This document shows, piece by piece, positions 16,420 to 24,527 of a stretch of DNA of 64,000 nucleotides (position 1 is the stretch's first letter; each line of letters opens with the position of its first letter). Below the pieces are notes generated by a model. The model ran no database searches and was not told the origin of the DNA. It saw only the letters and a program-made list of their open reading frames with translations. The stretch covers positions 186,001 to 250,000 of the forward strand of contig NZ_AWGF01000005.1 of NCBI RefSeq assembly GCF_000495855.1. The letters are read 5' to 3'. This DNA is from Asticcacaulis sp. YBE204 (lineage in GTDB: Bacteria; Pseudomonadota; Alphaproteobacteria; Caulobacterales; Caulobacteraceae). The position numbers and the translations under genes are program-made.

Positions 16420-19239
16420 ATGTCAGTTTTGGACACCTCGCTTCGTTCGAAGCAAGCTCAGCTTCGCCAATGGCTGTTCGACAGTGCCCTGCCGATCTGG
16501 TGCGATGCCGGTCTCGATAAGCAAAAGGGCGGTGTGTACGAAACGCTGAACCTCGACGGTACACCGGCCGACGTCAACCGCCGCACCCGCGTCGCGGCGC
16601 GTCAGGTCTATGCCTACGCGCTGGCGCAGAACATGGGCTATCAGGGCGACACGGATTCGGTCATCGACGCGGGGCTTGACTGGCTGTCGGGACCGGCCGC
16701 CGCGCCGGGCGGTCTGGTCTATGCCGTGTTGGCGCCGAACGGCGACGTGGTGAAGGGCGAGTTCGACTTCTACGACCACGCCTTTGCACTGCTAGGGTAT
16801 GCTTCGGCGTTTAAGGTACGCCCGGACGACAAGTCGCTGGAAGACAAGGCGCTCAAGATCCGCGACACGCTGCTGACGACCTACAAGCACCCCGTGCGCG
16901 GGTTTGAGGAAGCCAATCCGCGCACCCTGCCGCTGAAGACAAACCCGCATATGCACATGTTCGAGGCCTCACTGGCGTGGATCGAGGCCGGCGGCGACAG
17001 CGTCTGGAAAGACATCGCCGCCGAGATCGCTGCCCTGTGTCTCGACAAATTCCTGCACCCGGAAAACGGGTCTTTGCGCGAATATTTCGACGGCGACTGG
17101 AACCCGCTCGAAGGTGAGATGGGCCGCATCATCGAGCCAGGCCATCAGTTCGAATGGGCGTGGCTGCTGGTCCGCTGGGCGCAGATTTCGGGCGACGATA
17201 AATTCATCGCGCCGGCCAAGCGTCTGGTCGAAATCGCCGAGGACTTCGGCACCGATCACGATCGCAACGTCACGGTGTTCGAACTGTGGGACGACTTTTC
17301 GCCGAAGGACAAGAAGGCGCGCCTGTGGGCCCAGACCGAGCGCATGAAGGCCTATGTGGCCCTGCAATCCATCGCCGCCACGCCGGAAGAAAAGGCGGGC
17401 TATGTCGAGACCCTGATCAAGGCCGCCGAAGGGCTTGAGCTTTATCTGTCGACCGACATCACAGGGCTTTATCTCGACAAGATGAACCCCGACGGCTCGT
17501 TCGTCGTGGAGCCGGCCCCGGCGTCGAGCCTCTATCATATCATCTGCGGCATAGATGAAATGCTCAGCGTATCGCTCCAGTTACCAAATGAATGTGATAT
17601 GTCGCTTTTAAAAGCCATCTCGGATCTTAAATCCATCGCAAACGTCGATGCCAAGACGCCCATCGTGGCCAAGTTCGAATACGAAGCCGACCGTCTGGGG
17701 CAGCAGTCCCTGTCTATAGCCGGTCTCTATGTCGACGTGTCGAAGCAGTCATGGTCGCAGGAAGGGTTCGAAGCCGCGCTCGGTCTGTTCGAAACCGCCG
17801 GCCTGAACGCTGCGCGCGAGAAGATGTGGACCGGTCAGGCGATCAACGTCTCCGAAGATCGCGCCGTGCTGCACGTGGCGCTGCGCGACTCCGACAGCGA
17901 GAACGCCCGCCTGCGTGGGGCGGAAATCGCGTCTGACGTCAAAACCGCCCGCGACGCCATGAGATCTTACGCCAACGCCATCCGTGCGGGCGAGATCACC
18001 GGCGCGACCGGCAAGCCGTTCAGGACGATCCTGCACATCGGCATCGGCGGTTCGGACCTCGGCCCACGTCTCGTCTGGCAGGCGCTGGCGCCGCTCAAGC
18101 CGCAGATCGACATCCGCTTCGTCGCCAATGTCGACGGTTCGGAACTGGCCATCGCCACCGCCGATCTCGACCCGGCAGAAACGCTGGTCATCGCCGTGTC
18201 GAAGACCTTCACGACGCAGGAAACCCTGGCCAACTTCCTCGGCGCGCGCGACTGGATCATCAAGGGCCTCGGTGAGGCGGCGGCTGCCAAACACCTCGCC
18301 GCCGTTTCTGCCGCGCCCTCCAAGACCTCCGCCTACGGCATCCCAGAAGACCGCGTCTTCGGTTTCAAGGACTGGGTCGGCGGCCGTTATTCGCTGTGGT
18401 CGGCGGTGTCGCTGTCGGTCATCATCGCCGGCGGGTACGAGGTCTATGAACGCCTCCTGTCGGGCGCGCATGGGATGGATCAGCACTTCCTGACCGCGCC
18501 CGCGGCACAGAACGCTCCGCTGCTGCTGGCCGCTGCGCAGGTCTTCAACCGCATCGCGCTCGACCGTCCGGCGCGCGCGGTCATTCCATACGCCCACCGC
18601 CTGCGCCGCCTCGCCGCCTTCCTGCAACAGCTTGAGATGGAATCGAACGGCAAGCGCACCGACGGCTATGGCAACCATCTGCCGACGAAGACCTGTCCGA
18701 TCGTTTTCGGCGACGAAGGCACCAACGCCCAGCACGCCTTCTTCCAGATGCTGCACCAGTCGGAAGACATCGTGCCGCTGGAGCTGATCGCGGTGAAATC
18801 GAACCCTGAGGCGCCACTCGACATGCAACAAAAACTGCTGTCGAACGTCATCGCGCAGGGCGAGGCCTTCATGGTCGGCAAGTCGCTGGAAACCTCGGAA
18901 GCCGAATGCCGGAGCTTAGGCTTCGATGACGAAAAGACCGCCATCATCGCGCCGCAGAAGGTCTGCCCCGGCAACAAGCCGTCGACCCTCGTCCTCCTCG
19001 ATGCCCTGACGCCGGAAACGCTGGGCGCGCTGCTGGCATTGTATGAGCACAAGACCTTCGCCGAGGGCATCGTCATGGGTCTCAACAGCTTCGATCAGTG
19101 GGGCGTGGAACTGGGCAAGACCCTGGCCACCAGTGTGCTGAAAGACATCACGGGCCCCGCCATCGCCGCGCACGATCCGTCCACCACGGCGGCCGTCGAA
19201 AAGGTGAAGCAGCAGGGTCACGGACCCTGCACCTGTTAA
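16420..19239 (+). CDS. Fusion of an AGE-family sugar isomerase/epimerase with glucose-6-phosphate isomerase
   Basis: One uninterrupted 939-codon frame joins two complete enzymes. Residues 1 to about 390 are an AGE-family (alpha/alpha)6 barrel ('VNRRTRVAARQVYAYA', 'NPHMHMFEASLAW', 'IEPGHQFEWAWLL', 'SSLYHIICG'), with family histidines near 176-178, H242 and H373. Residues about 415-939 are a full-length phosphoglucose isomerase with signatures 'DWVGGRYSLWSAVS' (about 651), E741 in 'MESNGK', H772 in 'NAQHAF' and K900 in 'DQWGVELGK'. AGE members include mannose and mannose-6-phosphate isomerases. I infer channelling of mannose-type sugar to fructose-6-phosphate and glucose-6-phosphate in the cytoplasm. 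The junction (17563-17660) is more AT-rich than either half. The AGE substrate is not determined. Confidence 0.9.
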   Translation: MSVLDTSLRSKQAQLRQWLFDSALPIWCDAGLDKQKGGVYETLNLDGTPADVNRRTRVAARQVYAYALAQNMGYQGDTDSVIDAGLDWLSGPAAAPGGLVYAVLAPNGDVVKGEFDFYDHAFALLGYASAFKVRPDDKSLEDKALKIRDTLLTTYKHPVRGFEEANPRTLPLKTNPHMHMFEASLAWIEAGGDSVWKDIAAEIAALCLDKFLHPENGSLREYFDGDWNPLEGEMGRIIEPGHQFEWAWLLVRWAQISGDDKFIAPAKRLVEIAEDFGTDHDRNVTVFELWDDFSPKDKKARLWAQTERMKAYVALQSIAATPEEKAGYVETLIKAAEGLELYLSTDITGLYLDKMNPDGSFVVEPAPASSLYHIICGIDEMLSVSLQLPNECDMSLLKAISDLKSIANVDAKTPIVAKFEYEADRLGQQSLSIAGLYVDVSKQSWSQEGFEAALGLFETAGLNAAREKMWTGQAINVSEDRAVLHVALRDSDSENARLRGAEIASDVKTARDAMRSYANAIRAGEITGATGKPFRTILHIGIGGSDLGPRLVWQALAPLKPQIDIRFVANVDGSELAIATADLDPAETLVIAVSKTFTTQETLANFLGARDWIIKGLGEAAAAKHLAAVSAAPSKTSAYGIPEDRVFGFKDWVGGRYSLWSAVSLSVIIAGGYEVYERLLSGAHGMDQHFLTAPAAQNAPLLLAAAQVFNRIALDRPARAVIPYAHRLRRLAAFLQQLEMESNGKRTDGYGNHLPTKTCPIVFGDEGTNAQHAFFQMLHQSEDIVPLELIAVKSNPEAPLDMQQKLLSNVIAQGEAFMVGKSLETSEAECRSLGFDDEKTAIIAPQKVCPGNKPSTLVLLDALTPETLGALLALYEHKTFAEGIVMGLNSFDQWGVELGKTLATSVLKDITGPAIAAHDPSTTAAVEKVKQQGHGPCTC

Positions 19240-19272
19240 TCGGAGCGTCTCAGCCCTACGTCCATCTGTGAA

Positions 19273-19286
19273 TGATATCGATATCT
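19273..19286. promoter_or_regulatory. LacI-type operator variant, upper site of TonB receptor 2
   Basis: TGATATCGATATCT matches 13 of 14 core positions. It lies 34 bp after the AGE-PGI stop and about 317 bp upstream of the perfect palindrome at 19587. Confidence 0.7.
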
Positions 19287-19586
19287 AACGTGTTTGCACC
19301 TCAAGCCCGTCCTTACGGTGAAATGCGTTGGTGGAATGAGGCGGCAAATGGTTGGGTGGGTTGAGAACGCATTTCAACGGGTAGAATAGCGGTCTGAAAT
19401 TCAAAATATGTCAATATACGCAGGGAATTACGAGCCCACAAAGGTTGCTATGCAATCATAGATGTGGTGGTGAGGAGGGCTGAAATGACAGACTTTAATG
19501 CCGCGTGATGAGGTGTGTGGCAAATTAGAAACGCGAATGAAGGATATACAGGTTTTAGGGGCGGCGTGTTGACAGATTTGATTCAA

Positions 19587-19606
19587 TTCTGATATCGATA
19601 TCAGAA
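19587..19606. promoter_or_regulatory. LacI-type operator, perfect 20-bp palindrome (TonB receptor 2 promoter)
   Basis: TTCTGATATCGATATCAGAA lies 115 bp before the receptor start. A consensus-like TTGACA occurs at 19569-19574. A 17-bp spacer from it would put the -10 box inside the palindrome. The 480-bp gap 19240-19720 holds this site, the one at 19273 and no gene that I can see. Confidence 0.83.
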
Positions 19607-19720
19607 CACCTGAGCACCAAAGCTTGGGATGTAGATTCTTGGCGTCGGCGTCATCTATGAAGCGTGGCGGTCAAGTTGCTCAATAAGGTGTCGGGCAATA
19701 AAGTCCGACGGGAGGAAGCG

Positions 19721-22591
19721 ATGATGAAGAAAAATGCCCGTCAGGGGCAGCGTATGGCTATGCACGTTTCGATGATTGCTTTGGCGACGGCCATGGGGAT
19801 CACGGGCATCGCGTCGGCGCAGACCGCTGAGCCAAAAGCCGAGGCACCCGCCGACAAGCCGGCCGACGCGCCTGCAGGTGACATTGAGACGGTCATCGTG
19901 ACCGGCGTCATGGCCAATACCAAAGCCAAAAAAGCGAACGTTTCCTATTCCGTTCTGACGGAAGACGACATGTCGAAATTTACGCCGATCAGTGCGGATG
20001 ACATGTTGCGCGACATCCCGGGTGTCGTGGTCGAGTCGAACGACGGCGTGGCGCGTAATGAAGTCTTCACGCGCGGCATGACCATCGGCACGGGTGCAAA
20101 TACCTCGGGCTATTTCTGGACGACGATTCTGGAAGACGGCCTTCCCGTGGTGCCCTTCAAGTTCAGCGGTTTCCAGGACGGCTATTTCTTCCGAGCCGAC
20201 AGCTCCGTCAGCCGTGTCGAGTCGGTTCGTGGCGGTTCTTCCGCGACGGCGGTAACGACCTCGGTCGGTGCCACGTTCAACTACATTACGGGCAAAATTC
20301 GTCCCGGCGCCGAGATCAAGACCCGCATCGGTTTTGAGGGGGAAGACCTGCACCTCTCCTGGAAAGAAGTCGACGGGTATTATGGCTGGATGAATAAGGC
20401 CGGAGACTTCGGCTATAGCCTGAGTGCCTTCTATCGCCGCTCCAATGGGCAGGTGAATCCGGGCTGGGACCTGAACCATGGTGGCCAGGTCAAGCTCAAC
20501 CTGTATAAAAAATATGAAACCGACACCGGCAGCGGCTCGTTCAATGTGGTGTTCAAGCATCTTGACGACACGAACGCCGAGCTGACGACCTTCCAGCAAC
20601 CGACCTACGGCTATCAGGATCCTGAGCCGATCGACGGCTTTCCCCGTGACGTCAACCTGTTCATGAACGGCAGCAAGCAGACCGTTCCCAACTTCCGTGA
20701 CTCGGGCACGCATTCTCTCAACCCTTCGGAAGGCTATCGTTACCAGCAGGACGCGGTATGGATGAAATGGGACCACAAGACCGCCGGTGCCTGGAGCTAT
20801 CAGGGCGCGTTGCGATTCAACTTCACGCGTTATGATGGCCAGTCCTACAAGCCCCAGAGCCTCGCATCGTTGGGCTCCGCCACGGCGACGGCCGAGCGTT
20901 ACGGACTGAACATCAACCTGCTGAACCGGACACCGGGCTATTACGAATATTACGACAATACGGGCACCCTTCGCGCGCGGGTAGCCAACAACGTGGCCGG
21001 CTCGCAACTGGGCACCAACTACCGCACCAATGCCGCGTGCCCAAGAGTAACCAACGCGACGACGCCGGGTTATTGTCTCGTTATGAACACCCTGCCAAAC
21101 CGCAATATCGACGTGCGTGGTGGAACGGTTTTCGCCAGCGACGGTACGGGCCGCTCCTCAAACTACCCGACGGAATCCCTGACGCAGGACCTCGTTCTGC
21201 TCACCCGGGCCGAAGACAACGAGCGCGGTTCGGATGACATCATGGGGAACTTCACGGCCACCTACACGGCCGATACCTTCAGTGTCAGCACGGGTCTCTA
21301 CATTTCCAAATCGGAACAATATAACGACAACTGGGCCAATGGCACGGGGGTCTCGGCCTGGGCCGACGGGCAGGTGGAAAATCTGAACGTCCGATACGTC
21401 ACCAATACCGGCACGACCTATCAACTTACTGACGCTGGCGGGTGGGGCAACTACGGGACAGGCCTGTTCACCACGGTCTTCCAAAAGGCCCGTATCGTTG
21501 AAGTGTCGCCCTTTATCGGCCTGAGCTGGTCCCCGAACGAGAAGTGGGACTTCAACGCCAGCTTCAAGTATCAGCACTATACCGCCAAGACCTATTCCGA
21601 GACCTACGATCAGCGTAACGCCGGCGCGGCGTCGCTGACCAACGGCGGTCTCGATGGCAATCCTCTGACGGTCTACGACAACGTCTATAACGTCCTGAAT
21701 CCCACAAAGGTCATCAACGCCGAAAAGGGGGTCGAGAACCGCAATTACAGCGTCTCGGTGGGTTACAATATTGACCCGAAGAACAAGGTCTATTACCGTT
21801 ATACCGACGGGCGTCAGCCGGCAGCCGGTATCATCAACCGCTATTCCACGGTTGCCACCCTGGTACGTCCTCTGGGGCCAACGGGTTACGTGAAAGGCCA
21901 CGAACTGGCCTACACCTTCGGGGATCGTGACTTCAACGGTCAGGTGACGCTGTTCTATCAGAACTTCGCGATCAACGACTATCCGACGGCTGTCGACAAG
22001 GACAATGTCAGCACCTACCTGCTACCCGTCAATTTCAACACCTATTTCACCCGCGGCGTTGAATCTTGGTTCAAGTGGAAAATTACTCGCAACTTGTCCT
22101 GGGATGCTTCTGTAACCTATTTGAACGGACGGACTAGCGAAGCGTACACCTGGCTGAATATCACCGGCAATAGTTTGGGTGCCGACGATGACGCGGTACG
22201 CGTCGACTCCGGTATTCTACCTCGATCCCCGAAGTGGACGGTCAGCAACACGCTGTCGTACAAGTGGGACGATTTCCGCTTCAACCTGCGCCATCGCTGG
22301 ATGGATGAGCGTAAGCTCAACGCCAATGCGCTCGATACTCGCTGGTTGCCGACCCAGGACAATCTCGATCTGTCGATCCAGTATGATGGCCTTAAGGGCA
22401 CGCGGATCATGCTCGATGTCCGCAATGTGCTGGATACCCAGTATATTTCCGCCTACGACACCATGATCACAACGGGGCTGACGAACGGCGTGCAACTTTA
22501 TGACGTCGTAGAGCAGTTGCCGGAATCGGGCTTCCTGCTGAAACGCAATGCGCCGCGTTCGGCCTGGTTGACCGTGCAGTACAAGTTCTGA
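19721..22591 (+). CDS. TonB-dependent outer-membrane receptor 2
   Basis: The ATG at 19721 follows a GGAGG ribosome site at 19711-19715. The upstream in-frame start at 19664 has none. The 956-residue product has a signal peptide (cleavage near ASA|Q), a Pro/Ala/Lys-rich linker, a plug domain ('DIETVIVTGVMANTKAKKANVSYSVLTEDDM', 'DDMLRDIPGVVVES', 'VRGGSSATAV') and a beta-barrel ending in 'WLTVQYKF'. It belongs to a different receptor subgroup from receptor 1. Its plug carries 'NEVFTRGMTIGTGANTSGYFWTTILEDG' in place of the usual IRG block. Together the two receptors suggest two ligands or two sizes of oligosaccharide. A strong terminator follows at 22613. Confidence 0.93.
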   Translation: MMKKNARQGQRMAMHVSMIALATAMGITGIASAQTAEPKAEAPADKPADAPAGDIETVIVTGVMANTKAKKANVSYSVLTEDDMSKFTPISADDMLRDIPGVVVESNDGVARNEVFTRGMTIGTGANTSGYFWTTILEDGLPVVPFKFSGFQDGYFFRADSSVSRVESVRGGSSATAVTTSVGATFNYITGKIRPGAEIKTRIGFEGEDLHLSWKEVDGYYGWMNKAGDFGYSLSAFYRRSNGQVNPGWDLNHGGQVKLNLYKKYETDTGSGSFNVVFKHLDDTNAELTTFQQPTYGYQDPEPIDGFPRDVNLFMNGSKQTVPNFRDSGTHSLNPSEGYRYQQDAVWMKWDHKTAGAWSYQGALRFNFTRYDGQSYKPQSLASLGSATATAERYGLNINLLNRTPGYYEYYDNTGTLRARVANNVAGSQLGTNYRTNAACPRVTNATTPGYCLVMNTLPNRNIDVRGGTVFASDGTGRSSNYPTESLTQDLVLLTRAEDNERGSDDIMGNFTATYTADTFSVSTGLYISKSEQYNDNWANGTGVSAWADGQVENLNVRYVTNTGTTYQLTDAGGWGNYGTGLFTTVFQKARIVEVSPFIGLSWSPNEKWDFNASFKYQHYTAKTYSETYDQRNAGAASLTNGGLDGNPLTVYDNVYNVLNPTKVINAEKGVENRNYSVSVGYNIDPKNKVYYRYTDGRQPAAGIINRYSTVATLVRPLGPTGYVKGHELAYTFGDRDFNGQVTLFYQNFAINDYPTAVDKDNVSTYLLPVNFNTYFTRGVESWFKWKITRNLSWDASVTYLNGRTSEAYTWLNITGNSLGADDDAVRVDSGILPRSPKWTVSNTLSYKWDDFRFNLRHRWMDERKLNANALDTRWLPTQDNLDLSIQYDGLKGTRIMLDVRNVLDTQYISAYDTMITTGLTNGVQLYDVVEQLPESGFLLKRNAPRSAWLTVQYKF

Positions 22592-22612
22592 CTATCAGGC
22601 GCTTGACGGCAG

Positions 22613-22647
22613 AGAGGGCGGCTACGGAAACGTAGCCGCCCTCTTTT
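22613..22647 (+). terminator. Strong intrinsic terminator after TonB receptor 2
   Basis: A perfect 14-bp stem (22613-22626 with 22631-22644) closes a GAAA tetraloop and is followed by TTTT. It lies 21 bp after the receptor stop. Confidence 0.92.
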
Positions 22648-22803
22648 CGTTCGACCGGTCCAATACGCTAAATCTGAAGGCACAAGACAGGGCCCCGATG
22701 CCTGTTACGCCAGCAGAGTTGGGAATTGGTGTGGTGCCCAAGATATGGCTGGAATCAGGTCTGGCTGCCCAGAGCTTGTGGGCCGTAGGGGCGGAAACGA
22801 TAA

Positions 22804-22837
22804 AAGGCCGGAGCCCCATCTCAGATACTCCGGCCTT
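22804..22837 (-). terminator. Intrinsic terminator for the leftward Cys-rich protein gene
   Basis: A perfect 10-bp stem, AAGGCCGGAG with CTCCGGCCTT, is followed on the minus strand by TTTTA. A second GC-rich hairpin (22849-22870, 8-bp stem AGCCCGGC/GCCGGGCT) lies between it and the gene. Confidence 0.75.
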
Positions 22838-22890
22838 GATACTGAATAAGCCCGGCTAAACGGCCGGGCTCATCTGGGTCGGACGTTCGC

Positions 22891-24318
22891 CTAGCCCGTG
22901 TAAGACCCGTTTCCGACGATGGCGCACTTTTCCCAGTCGGGGCGGTTCGCCGCCAGACGGCAGGGCAATGCCTTAGCAATCTGGCGGCGATCGGGCGTTA
23001 TGACCGCCATATATCCACGCTTATTTTCGCAGGCGATTTCGACCGTGAGGTCTTGGTCCGCTGTGGCACCGACATAGCGGATTTCGCTCACGACGCAGTC
23101 GGCCTTAAAGGCAGTGCTTTCCGCGACCAGATCTTCAACGCGCTTCTTTTGCAAGGTGACGGGGAAGAACCGGCATTCGAGTTTTCTGAGGAACGCCGTG
23201 AAGCAATCGGTCAAATCTGCTTTTGAGGTGCTGGCTGCTGTCGGGAGATAGCCTACCAGACCATATGGATTTTCCTGACATTTGATCTCGACCAGATCCC
23301 GGCCGGTCGGTGCATCGTTCCCTATGACGCGAACCTCGAGAGCCGTGCAGATTTTGCCAGCCTTTTGGAGCGCCGCATTTGTCGTGGCAAGGCGCGCTTT
23401 TGCGGTATTATTTGTGGCCTTGTCAGTGACGGTAGACAAATTGGCGGCCGCTATGCCTCCGTACTGGCATTTTGCACCATAGGGTTCGGCGTCCTTGCAA
23501 TTTATCGCCGAGCCAAACTGATCGAAGTCGTCGGTGACGAGGACGAAGTTCACGTTACTCGCGCACAGAATTTCATAATAGAGTTTGTCCTTCGATCCGC
23601 CCATGAAGCGGGCGTTGCTGGGCACGCAGCCCTTTGATCCTTTGTCCGCCAGCAGTTTGAAGTTGTTGATCGTGCCCTTTTCATCGGTGCGGGTGCATTT
23701 CACCGAACCCGAGGCGGCGCGCAGACAGCTTTGGTAGGCCAGGGGTTTGGTCTGCTCGGACGTCGTACCGGGCGGTGGCAAGGTGTAGAATCCCGAGCCG
23801 CCACTCAGGCCACCCTTACATGCCACCTCATAGACGATATCGACCTTGCTGGGCGCGCGACCGATATAGGAGACGCCGTGCACGTCACATGTGGGAAAGA
23901 GCGGCTTGATCCAAACATCCAGCCACTTGTGGGCATGTTTATTCAGAGGCAATTGGCATCCGGGTGCGGCCTTGTTGGCTTTGCGTTCGAAGTCGGCCTG
24001 ATAACAATCGATGGCATCGACGATTTTCCCCTGACTATTGACCCGGAGGATGGCACCCCTTTTGTTCTGGCAGGCGATCTCATAAATTTGCAGGCTCTGC
24101 TTCTTCCCGTCGATTTCCGTCATGGGCTTTGGGCCCTGCAACGCATCGGCCAGATCACAAGGATATTGATTGTCGGTCAGAATTTTTGGGGCTTCGTTCC
24201 GTCCCTTCACATTCAAGAGGTGATCGACCATGTTTTGTGCCAGCGCGGGTGCCGGGGCAGAGGCTATGAGCGCCACCAAGCTCAAGGCCAGGCTTATTAC
24301 TTTCAAAAACGGTAACAT
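22891..24318 (-). CDS. Secreted Cys-rich protein of repeated modules, unknown function, in the regulon
   Basis: This 475-residue protein has a signal peptide (cleavage near residue 27, 'APALAQ') and no membrane helix afterwards. It contains five related modules built around a Tyr/Val-Glu-Ile-x-Cys strand. Examples are 'QIYEIACQNKRGA' near residue 78, 'IVYEVACKGG', 'LYYEILCASN', 'LVEIKCQENPYG' and 'LTVEIACENKRGY' near residue 430. A second Cys follows each about 18-25 residues later, suggesting a disulphide in each module. I do not recognise a family name. The operator at 24360 lies 42 bp upstream of the start, so it appears co-regulated with the polysaccharide genes. A periplasmic or surface glycan-binding role is conceivable but unsupported. 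Confidence 0.8.
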   Translation of the reverse strand: MLPFLKVISLALSLVALIASAPAPALAQNMVDHLLNVKGRNEAPKILTDNQYPCDLADALQGPKPMTEIDGKKQSLQIYEIACQNKRGAILRVNSQGKIVDAIDCYQADFERKANKAAPGCQLPLNKHAHKWLDVWIKPLFPTCDVHGVSYIGRAPSKVDIVYEVACKGGLSGGSGFYTLPPPGTTSEQTKPLAYQSCLRAASGSVKCTRTDEKGTINNFKLLADKGSKGCVPSNARFMGGSKDKLYYEILCASNVNFVLVTDDFDQFGSAINCKDAEPYGAKCQYGGIAAANLSTVTDKATNNTAKARLATTNAALQKAGKICTALEVRVIGNDAPTGRDLVEIKCQENPYGLVGYLPTAASTSKADLTDCFTAFLRKLECRFFPVTLQKKRVEDLVAESTAFKADCVVSEIRYVGATADQDLTVEIACENKRGYMAVITPDRRQIAKALPCRLAANRPDWEKCAIVGNGSYTG

Positions 24319-24359
24319 AAAAAGTCCTCCCTAAAGTGTTTGGCGCAAGTTATCATAAA

Positions 24360-24373
24360 AGTTATCGATAACA
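24360..24373. promoter_or_regulatory. LacI-type operator variant for the Cys-rich protein gene
   Basis: AGTTATCGATAACA contains the perfect 12-bp palindrome GTTATCGATAAC, which differs from the main operator in its arms. It is 42 bp upstream of the leftward gene and 79 bp from the site at 24439. Confidence 0.65.
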
Positions 24374-24438
24374 AAGTTGCGGGTCTTCGGACGCGAGAAA
24401 ATTGCCACAATATGCTAATTGTTAAGCGTAATACTAAA

Positions 24439-24452
24439 TGGTATCGATATCA
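24439..24452. promoter_or_regulatory. LacI-type operator variant for the lyase-oxygenase operon
   Basis: TGGTATCGATATCA matches 13 of 14 core positions, 76 bp before the lyase start. TTGTTA, a 17-bp spacer and TATCGA could form an overlapping promoter. Confidence 0.72.
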
Positions 24453-24527
24453 GAATAGGATTGAGATTGCGCGGGGAGGGGTTAGGTCTCATCCTCAAGT
24501 CAAGAGAAAAACGACAGGACGAAACGC

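Noticed and set aside
17749-18831. A 360-codon open frame on the minus strand
   Set aside because: It lies opposite the PGI half of the fusion gene, and only the plus strand carries the conserved motifs.
19655-21007. A 450-codon open frame on the minus strand
   Set aside because: It is antisense to TonB receptor 2 and overlaps its signal peptide and plug region. No family features.
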